Part shown: positions 55,119 through 64,000 of the stretch, one piece after another
Layout: the number at the start of each line of letters is the position of its first letter
Position numbering within the stretch: the first letter of the stretch is position 1
Assembly (NCBI GenBank): GCA_033964015.1
Contig: CM066914.1
Location: 19,751,023-19,815,022, forward strand
DNA length: 64,000 nt
Direction of reading: 5' to 3'
Origin: Scolanthus callimorphus
Taxonomy: Eukaryota; Cnidaria; Anthozoa; Actiniaria; Edwardsiidae
Notes under the pieces: model-generated
Database searches by the model: none
Seen by the model: the letters and a program-made list of their open reading frames with translations, nothing else
What the model was told of the DNA's origin: nothing
Translations under genes and position numbers: made by a program

Positions 55119-55453
55119 CACCACAGAACTAAGTTTTGGCACGCGTTCGGATGGTCCTGGGACTACCTCGCCACGTAGTCCCAGAACGGATGAAATTTCG
55201 GTCGGCTCTAAAAGTATTCGTGAAGTATTTGCAGAACCGCGTACAAGTACTAATATGGCAAAGGCAAAACCATCTACACAGCGCAAATACAGCCGAACCG
55301 TGCCATTAAATTTGATACCCGTGAACCGTGTCAAAAAATCACTATCGTGTATAAAATGAGACAAGGCAGTCATGTATATATCGATATAAAGGACCACCCA
55401 ACTTTGTTTTTTTTCAAGTGGGATGAATAGGGTGGGGGTTGAAAGCAAAACAT

Positions 55454-55660
55454 CCACGAGCTGTCAGCCGCCATTTTGTCCTCCTAGCGAGTCGCCGAAG
55501 ACCACATAATTCCATTGGATAATTTAGAGAATGTAGAACAATATTCTCAATCGAATTCGGTAAATCAACTATAAAATTTTGTCTGTACATGTTATTTCCA
55601 CAAGGAGTTTGCTAATATTGGATTAAAACACGGAAGGAGTGGTAGACGCGGGGCTCTTTA
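55454..55660. mobile_element. TTAA-type MITE, copy 4 (diverged)
   Basis: Same family and orientation as 637-863: ctgtcagccgccattttg at the left end, aatttagagaatgtagaaca inside and gggctcttta at the right. The left terminus and its TTAA have decayed. Confidence 0.6.
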
Positions 55661-58600
55661 GTTGATCTAGCCTACACTTAGCATTCGCAAGTGTTTCAAA
55701 ATTGTCAACACTTTTCGCATCTTAGCCCCTGATGCAAGAAAATATTTAATTAATGCAAAACACTTGTGGTTACGATTTATCGAAGCGGAAAGAAATATAC
55801 ATCCATGAATTAGCCCTTACTGTACACCCGCGTTATGACTTCTTCGGTACCCCAACAAATACATTGATGATCTTAATCTGTTAACACTTCATGGACTGAT
55901 TTCTGTCTGAGCAAGTAGCACAGTCAAGGTTTGGGAATGGTTTGAGGCGTGGAGAATTACATTCTCGGAATATTTCTTATTGTAGATGCCATTCAGAACG
56001 GTCATCTGTTGGTTATTGTTGATCGGCGTGTTTTGAATAGCATTCGAGTTGAGCATTGTTGGAGAGTGAGAGAACTGTTGATTGCGTTACACTTCAACTT
56101 TCACTAACGGATCCTATTCCTTTTCATTCAACCGAATCCTATTGAAAAAGGTGTGTGTTTGTGTACTCCGTTTAGCCCAGAACGTATTGCATTGCATGTT
56201 TCTTTTTTGTAGTTTGGCCTATCGTACACAGTTATTAGACCAGGGCGCGTGGGTTGCGACTTGTTATCGGTTCGTTCTTAGCAAGACGCTTTACCGGGTC
56301 ACTGAGGATGAAGGAGAAAGGTCTCATGAAGAAACGATCTGTAATTTTGCATTAAAACAGCTAAATTATGACTTCTTTTAATTATCAAACAACAAAGAAT
56401 GAACATTTCCTTAGTATACGTTGTTGGTGTTCTCATACGCTTATACCGCATTCATTTCGCTCGTTCTTAACAAAGAACGTATTATATTTAGTCCTGAATT
56501 AGTTTATTTGCCAAAGATAATTTGAAGATTAGCATGAAATACGCGCACATTTATAACACGCAATCATGATTATTGACTCTTGAAGCCTAGACGATCCCCA
56601 AAAGTTCTAAATGACGAAAAGGCTACTTTATCTAAGAACGGGAACATAACTCTTTGAACACGTGCCACTAGCTCACGGCGCATGCTCATACGTCGTTGTA
56701 GCCGCTCATTCAAAGGTAGTAGTAGTAGCCGTTGTAAATTGGTGCCCGGGTTGAAAGTCATTAACAAGGAAGCAGATTTGTCAACAAACTATTGGACTTG
56801 TCCTTTTCTTCGGAGGCGATCCAGAGAGCCTTCTTCCAAGAGCATCTTAGTAGGTAAGCTTTGCAAGGCAACTCGTATTCACATGGGAGCATTTTGAAGG
56901 GTTGGATGAGTTGCGTGATCGGCTGGAGATACACAAATCATTTGCCATCGCATAAATGGATTCGCTTTACTTGTCACAACTTCCAGCTTTCACAAACATG
57001 CTGTTCTTTCTCTGTATCGCCACTAAATAACCGTAGGCGTCTCTGACCTGGTACTAGATGGCAATGCTGTTAAGAGTTTCATGTCTGAGAGGCCCCTCTT
57101 TCGACTTTTCCACCCTCAAGTCAGTCTTCAGTTGTGTAGCATGCCCCGCCAAACAGTCGCTAGTTAACGGCCTCTAGATGGGTTTATGCCTTTCGTAATT
57201 GGCACAGAGGGGCACAGAAGGTGATCTCGTTTCTTCATCTTGTTATTTTGTTCCCAGTTTCGTCGTAGCGCTGTAGCATGGACTTCCTCAGTACCGCGCC
57301 GTACCGCGGATGTTAGTCAAACCTGTTCTATTATTTCCCTCACTATTGTGGTTTCTCTTACCCACTATGAATAGCGTGACCAAACTCTCGCTGCTAAATC
57401 CCCTTCACCAGGACCTAAACATAGCAACTTGTTAGGCTAAATCGCTAATTAGTCACTTTTTATGTGTGCAAGTTGTTAACTGGACGGTGCTAGGTTTATG
57501 GGTGCTGGGTTTTGCGCCAAAAATCCATTGCGTGTCTAAGCGACTCAATTTCATCTCAAACAGATCTTGCGTGTTGTCAAGAATGTTTATGATTATCTAC
57601 GTATAATACCGATCTTGTTTCTAGTACACAAAAATTATTTCGGAGAACTTGCAGCCGCTAAATTACTATAGGATAACTTCTGCAACTAAAATTTAGGAGT
57701 CCCTTAATCCTCTCTGGCCGGAGCACCTACGATTGTGTTGCGCGGTTATTGTTCACATAGATAGAACTATAGATCTACTCTTAGCTAGCCCTATTACACG
57801 GCTCTATTACTTCATATTAACGCGCCATGAAAACACGGGAAGACTTCCCTAGACAGTTTTGGAAATTGGTAACAACGTCTAGAGCCTCCAAGGTGAACTA
57901 ATTAAATCTGTTTAAGTCACTGAGGGATCTTTATAAACACCAAGAAAACACCAGCACTCTACCTTTGTTCTCGTTGATCAGAAGAAGGGAGCTTACAAGA
58001 TTTCCTTGCGGCAAATACCTGTAGACTGACTGCTAAGCCTTATCGAATTATAAACTTAGGACGCTACATCTCTTGTTATGATACCACTCGGTTAATACCC
58101 ATCCCTCCTAATTGATGCTCCGTGTAGCATGGGTCACTTAAACCGTGGAGCCACTTCCAGGTTTTCCGATTCAAGACGACTTTGTTTTCGAGTCTTTTTA
58201 TCGTTTATGTTTACAAAGCACTTTGTTCGAAAACAAGAATAAAAGCGGGACTGACGTTTCTAAGTTCGCCTTGAAATGAATAAAAAAAAGAATGTCCATC
58301 TCAACAAGTGTTGGATCATCAAATCACACCGCCGGTGATGTTTCTGTTCATTTTAGTGGAAATTACAACCTTTTTGTTTCGTTGGATTCACTGGATTATT
58401 AGAAACCGCTGAATGGCATGTGGATTAATTTCATGTGACATTGATTAATAGTTTCCATCTCGATTTCGTTATACTTCCTAAACCTCAAGATAGCTAAACA
58501 TACTTGTTAAACCATGGAATACGACAACACTTCTTTCTTTGGAAGGTCGTGTCAGTACGAAAAAAAAAAACTGAACCAGCCAGTTGAAGAGAAACCACAT

Positions 58601-59770
58601 CACTGATGCAAAAGCTTATTTATTGAGCCTCTGCTCTAGCCTTATTTGACAAGGGATTGAGCAAGCGAAATTCTCTGACGCTTCATAGTGAATCTGTGAT
58701 TAGTGATGTCTTCTATTCCAGAAGAGAGTGCTTCGTTTCTCTAGTTCAAGGAATGCACGTGCTTCATAGTAAAGCTGGCATTTCGAGAGTAGTGCATCTC
58801 ATGGGTTTTTTAAACCTCTCGCCTGTTCTAGGAAGGTATTTTTCTGTGGACTTTTACTCAGATAGAAACCGTCCTTATAACTGATGGTACAGACATATTC
58901 CCGAATGGTATATGGACACTATATAGAGAGGCAGAAAGAAATCTAATTAATCCACCTTGGAAAAGTGCAGGAGCAGCGAGTCCTGGCAATGGTCGACAGT
59001 CCGTCTATGAGTCTATAATGCAGCGGCATTATAGATGAGCAGTTATGTTCTTGAGGACGTATTTTCTGGATGGCAACTGTGTACCAAGCATGGTGCCACT
59101 TTTTTAGAAAAGCGTGGAAGTGACTTTATAACATGTGCAACAGTTTGGTGTACTTCTTCTCTCTGTATCTCCGTAATTTGTACAATATTGTGTACAACCT
59201 TAACCAATGCCTACTGATGCCTTTGGTGTACGGTAGATACGTTTGTAAGTAGTTTGGAATAGCCTGATGCAGGCCACCAATGGCTACCAATATAGTCGGC
59301 AATGCGACTCCAATTTTATCTGTGGCCACACCTAGACTAACGGCGACATGATTTGATAGAACATCCTCTCTAGGATTTAGATTCTGGCGACCAAGTTTTT
59401 GAACTTGGCGACAACTCTTTCGTGATAAGGAGCCAACTGGCGATGTGATAAAAAGGTTACTTTTGGTCCCTGGTAGCGGACTCATTCTGCAAAATGCTAT
59501 CGTTATCGAGCTCATTCCTTGGCTTGGCCTCCGACGGCACATCACCATGTACGCCATAAGGGGTTCAAGGTCCGGAATACGTATAGCTCAGCTAGTACCA
59601 CCAAAAAGGAGAAATCCCACTAGTAACATTTTTGCAAACTTGCACCATGCATGACTCATCATTTTGAAGGTCTTCTTCCAAATCGTATAGTTATTTCAAA
59701 GTCATCTCATTCAGTGGAAGTAATCACGAAGCCAACGACGCAGTAACCGCAGAAAACCAAGCAGACTTTA
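55661..59770. other. Gene-poor interval
   Basis: Only short frames without recognisable domains, splice sites in register or compositional support. I see no gene, RNA gene or clear repeat. Confidence 0.45.
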
Positions 59771-59771
59771 A

Positions 59772-60046
59772 TTCAGGGTTCGTACGCCAAGAAACTTTAG
59801 GAAATCCAGGAGTTTTCAAGGAGTTTTATCCGAATTTTCCAGGAGTTCTCCAGACGTTTTTGTGACAATCAAAATGCCATTTTCAAAGTCTCAACTTAAA
59901 TAACATCACGAACCGGTTGTGTACTAGTTTTGTCTTGGACAAAATTCGTTTCTGTATTCCTTGGTTCCTGGAGTCTCTAAAAGAGTCCCAGGACTTTCCA
60001 GGAGAATTAAAAATCCAGGACTTTCAAGGCTTTCCAGGAGTCGTAA
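59772..60046. repeat. Probable hAT-like MITE
   Basis: Begins cagggttcgtacgcc and carries repeated tccaggagtt/tccaggactt motifs in both halves. Ends are decayed; the hAT link rests on the cagggttcgtac end only. Confidence 0.4.
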
Positions 60047-62300
60047 TTGCAAAACGATGACAATAGAGACAAAGCAGCTTTATTAATTTTGCTGAATATA
60101 ATGATCACTTTTGGAATAACGTTCCTTGACCAAGCGTTTTGTTGGAGAGATCTCTCTACTGAACCTTGTCATATCTTTTCACGGGATTGATGGAAATCGA
60201 ACAAACACTTACAGGAGTAATCGACTTTAGAGACTTGGCAAAGAAACGTGATTTTGATAATAATCACGTAAAGTCGATCATGATAATAATTATAAACTCG
60301 TATTATAATTGTAACTTGAAAGTTGTTACAAATCTTTTTCTTGCTGAGAGTTTATATGTCTAAATGCTGTCCTGTAATTTGACTATGGATAACTACTATA
60401 GATTGGTCATGTCAGGCAACTTCAGGATACGCCCGATTGAATAAAACGAAAGGCAAAATGAAGCAAGCAGGTTGGCCGTGTGTCTGGGTTTGAGTTTGAC
60501 AACTTAAATCTAGGCAGTCTTCGGTAGCTGCCTCTTCCCGTTTTAGAAGGCCCATTGATATATTTAATCAGCTAATGGCGCCAAGCTGTTCTACGGTACC
60601 AGCTTTACCAACTCTGCGTGGCGTAAAACTAACATATCAATTATGGATAACAGGGTACCTTCAAAGAAGTCCCGCGCAATCTGTTACAGGGTTTATATTC
60701 TTAATATTGAGACAGTAGCCGTAATGGGTGTTTCTCCCTCTCAACGCCACCAGCATTTTTCTGGGCTTTGTAGAAATCTCTTTTTGATGCAATTCTATCA
60801 TTGCCGTTTCTTGGCGGACCATGTAGCTCTAGAGAATGTGTTTTCCATGGCTATGCTGCATTCCGTTTGCCCTGGAGACCAAGGATTTGTGCAAACTTTG
60901 TACAGCACTTCTTCTGAGGTACTATATCGTACAATTTTTGTTTTTAACATCGCTATTACACTGGGTCTTCATGAACCTAAGAAAGTTGATATTTTTCATA
61001 ATTTAGTTTTATTGTAACGTCTTTACATACTCTAGTGGTCTTTCAACTTCAACCTCCTTCAACAATACAATTTTAAGATCATTTGACAACGCATATTACC
61101 ATATTTCGAGTTGCTTTAGCTGTGGTTGCGCTAAACTATATGGGAAAAGCCAAAGGTAATTATAAAGGTATTGTCAATTTCGAGGTAAACAGGTTTTAAT
61201 TACTGGTAAACAATTAAAAATGCTAAATCAAAATGCTGGTGTTACATATGAAGAGCCCGGTTTCGAGAGTTGGGGCCGAGCGATCGACTATTTTGATCTA
61301 CGATGCTAAAATATGCGATACCTGAATGCGAATGACAAGAAAACATTATCTATACGCGATCCCATTGGTCAATAATATGTCAAACACAATCCACAATTGA
61401 CAGTTGACAGGTTTCCTACAATGGAGATCGGATTTAGTGTTTTGAATTTCAAACGCAAGCACGCTACTGCCGAATATAACACTTTTATTCCAATAATACA
61501 AATTTTACCGTCATGACTTCGCTTTGTTAGTTATAGAAGCCGTTTTAGTCAGAAATTTAAGTAGCTATGGTGAGAGTTTCGCAGGTTTTGCCTAAAAAAA
61601 CGAGCGGTTCAATGTTTAGTGATTAGCAGAAATCGCTTACGGTCGATTCCCGCCAGAGATCTGATTGGCTAAGAGTGTATCACGTGTGTTGTAGTTGAGC
61701 GCAAAGCAATAAGGTTCACGGAATTTAAGATGAGATATGGAGAAGGTAGTAAAGGTTTGAGTGTAGAATGTTGTGAAGTTTCGGCGAGGGTCTTTGGTAA
61801 TCTTATTCTATGCCAGCGAAGCGTACTTAGTACTAGCCTCCAATTCTCAACGTTCCCTCTAGTTCATGGCTTTAGCTTCACCTCATAAACAGCTGCTAAC
61901 GAGTAAGTCTTAGATAACGAAACCTTCGTTAGAGGGGCTGCATTAGCAGTTGCTGCTAAATAACGCCACGAGAAGCCTTTGGCTTATGACCGACCAAGAT
62001 GCAGTTGATCTGCGTTGGACGCCACGTGTGTTTTGTTTACGTTCGTTTTTACGCTCTGACGGGGAAGTATACATGGTTAGAGTGGTGTAGTCGTAGCCTA
62101 GTGGTGTTGTTATGTCTTAAGGAAGCCAATAGTGACCGCCTTTTGCTGGGTTGCGTGCTGTTTTTGATCAGATCAAGAGGAAGCGGTGCTCGATCTTTAG
62201 AGTGCGATGCACGGGCCACCTCACGGGACCAGTGAAGTCGAGAAAGCATTCCCTAGTTCTTCTTGCGTTCATCGGTTCTCAACTCTGCTGTGATTTTTTA
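60047..62300. other. Gene-poor interval before the last exon
   Basis: No frame with a recognisable domain. The part near 62000-62300 could be 5' UTR of the gene starting at 62374. Confidence 0.4.
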
Positions 62301-62373
62301 GGTCTCGAGTCACTGGCATGAGGACCCGTCCGCCGCGCTACGACGGCCCTTAGAGTGGAGAGGAAAGCGTAGA

Positions 62374-62601
62374 ATGAACGATTCCTTGGCTCAAACCCGA
62401 GGCGCCATAATGACAACAGATCGATCTACTAGTGGAAAGGCAGCGGCAGAGAGAGGAACGGGGGGTAGTAGCAAGACCGATGACGATGGTAGCACTTCTT
62501 CGGTAAGCGGTAGGGGTAGCGGAACTCCCGACAGTAGTGGGAAAGACCCCTCCAGTTCGCCCACTGTTGAGAAAATGCGAAACGGCCAGGATGAGAAGAA
62601 G
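62374..62601 (+). CDS. Probable first coding exon of an unidentified gene
   Basis: ATG 62374 (or in-frame ATG 62410, MTTDRSTSGK) opens 76 codons of Ser/Gly/Asp-rich, apparently disordered sequence ending VEKMRNGQDEKK. A consensus donor gtatgc follows at 62602, phase 0. A candidate acceptor (gattttttag) at about 62300 suggests an upstream 5' UTR exon. Such a low-complexity N-terminus is common in transcription factors and RNA-binding proteins, but the gene cannot be named. Later exons are not found in the window. Confidence 0.5.
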
Positions 62602-62603
62602 GT

Positions 62604-64000
62604 ATGCTTACTCGCGAGATGTGCAGTAACAAGTCTTGCGAGAGCTATGGTAATACGATGCTGCACTAACAAAGCTAGGAATAGTCAGTGTTCGTCAGTC
62701 CTTGGAGCAAACTGCTAGTTTTAAGGCGATTAATCGTCAGTTAAGGCTCTATCACAGAGCTGCCGTTTGTTTTGAGTTATGAATAATGAAATCTCGGGCC
62801 ACTGTGCTGCGAGCTAGGTTCGCGTGCATTAGACGATATTTACACGAATTCCTCAAATTCCCGCGTTTTCGGTAGCGAGTGTAAACATACGATGGCAGAG
62901 CCTGGCCGTTGAGGCTCGTAAAACGAGTTGCTGCCAGCGCGAACGTTAGCTTGTGTGTCCAAGGACTGTAAGAGGGTTTAGAATCGGAGACTCCAAACCC
63001 TTCGACCCATTGTTGTACGGCCCATTGTGTCGCTATACGTTGACGACATAGTACTGATTCTAGTTCATTGTGGTGGAACAGCGAAGGGACACTTGTAGTC
63101 AAATAACCCAGCAGTGTTATACCACTAGCATCTCGACCTCGCTAAAATCACTGCACCCGGATTCCAGCGTAAGTTCGGGCTGAAGCACCTTACGCAAATG
63201 TTGTTGCTCTTTCAGTCAGATCGCTTTTGTTAGGTTGTAAACAAGGGAAATGGGTTTTTAGTATAAAAGGGAGCGATGCGAAGTCGACCTCACGCCATCG
63301 CTGAGGTCTCGAACTCAGTTGTATACATGTTGTTGTTGTCGAATTAACATCATATGAGATGCGGGTTCTCTAAGAACGCGACAATTCATGGCGATGGTTC
63401 ATTATTTTCGCGTGATCTTGCGAATTCATGTACTAGTGACGGATCATTGACTTGCAAATACTGACATCGCGGTAATTCGAAGTTCGCAGGCTCTCTCGAT
63501 GATATGCCTCGGCGATGATCGCAGCGCGATTTTTCTTTTCGTAACAAAAAAAGAATAAACGAAAAAAAAATTCTGACAAAAAAAAGTAATCCTACATCAG
63601 TTAGTTCGTAATATTTTCTAGAAAGTTACTTCATTTTGCAGAGCGCTGCAGCGAGGTATTTATAAATTGTAATTCTCTACTGTTCAGTATATATTATTTA
63701 AACGAGTGCGAATAAACGGCGAAAGAAGCGGCTCGTTTCCGAGCTGATGTAGGGGGACTGTCACACGGTGTGAGGTCTAAGGGATCACTTAGCCGAGCTG
63801 GGGCGTATGGTATATTTTGAACAGCGTGTTTTGGTGTGTGTAGTTGTAAGCTGTATATTTTGATTCGTCCTAACTGCGCGTGACCCATTGTGGAGTAGTG
63901 AAGCCTTCGGCGAGTATATTGCCGAACCAAATTTACATTTCTCATCAGCATGACCACAGGGAGTTATATTTTGTCACATTAGCTTTTGTGATCATCAATT
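62604..64000. other. Presumed first intron of the 62374 gene
   Basis: No further exon recognised up to the window end. Frames here are short and lack domain support. Confidence 0.35.

Noticed and set aside
60643..61017. 124-codon + frame
   Set aside because: No recognisable domain, splice signal or compositional bias; cannot be told from chance in this gene-poor stretch.

Overview
This is a eukaryotic window from an invertebrate animal, most likely an anthozoan cnidarian (stony coral or sea anemone). Evidence: short exons with GT-AG introns, long stretches full of small inverted-repeat transposons, a LINE reverse transcriptase, and secreted proteins built from EGF, thrombospondin-1 and Asp-rich modules. 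The taxonomic call is an inference; no marker gene proves it.

Layout. (1) 300-1062: the last two coding exons of a DEAD-box helicase recognisable as DDX23/PRP28. (2) 4160-21096: gene A, ten coding exons on the + strand. It encodes a secreted protein of about 2,465 residues: signal peptide, Asp/Gly-rich stretch, TSP1-like module, about 60 EGF-type modules (14 in one exon, 40 in the next) and a short acidic tail. (3) 23200-40485: gene B, a tandem paralogue in the same orientation with matching exon sizes and phases. It has about 13 coding exons and about 1,440 residues. It adds a three-fold 'W..NYLC' cysteine module and a Thr/His/Lys-rich linker, and has far fewer EGF modules. A truncated LINE lies in one of its introns. 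(4) 41017-41244: a possible small two-helix membrane protein. (5) 43119-44269, minus strand: a class A GPCR with one frameshift and several non-canonical motifs. (6) 44.7-62 kb: gene-poor DNA with a recent 1.57 kb tandem duplication, nested foldback elements and microsatellites. (7) 62374-62601: probable first coding exon of an unidentified gene that leaves the window.

Genes A and B look like a local duplication of an extracellular matrix or mucus-type gene, later diversified by exon gain and EGF-array expansion. Gene A's 40-module array is homogenised into higher-order DNA repeats of 570 bp (5 modules) and 456 bp (4 modules). Each gene has exactly one single-base loss in its EGF coding sequence (near 15112 and 29324). 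With one base restored, total coding length becomes a multiple of three in both, so these are either consensus errors or very young lesions. Introns and intergenic DNA hold at least twenty MITE-like foldbacks, some with TTAA or 9-bp target duplications.
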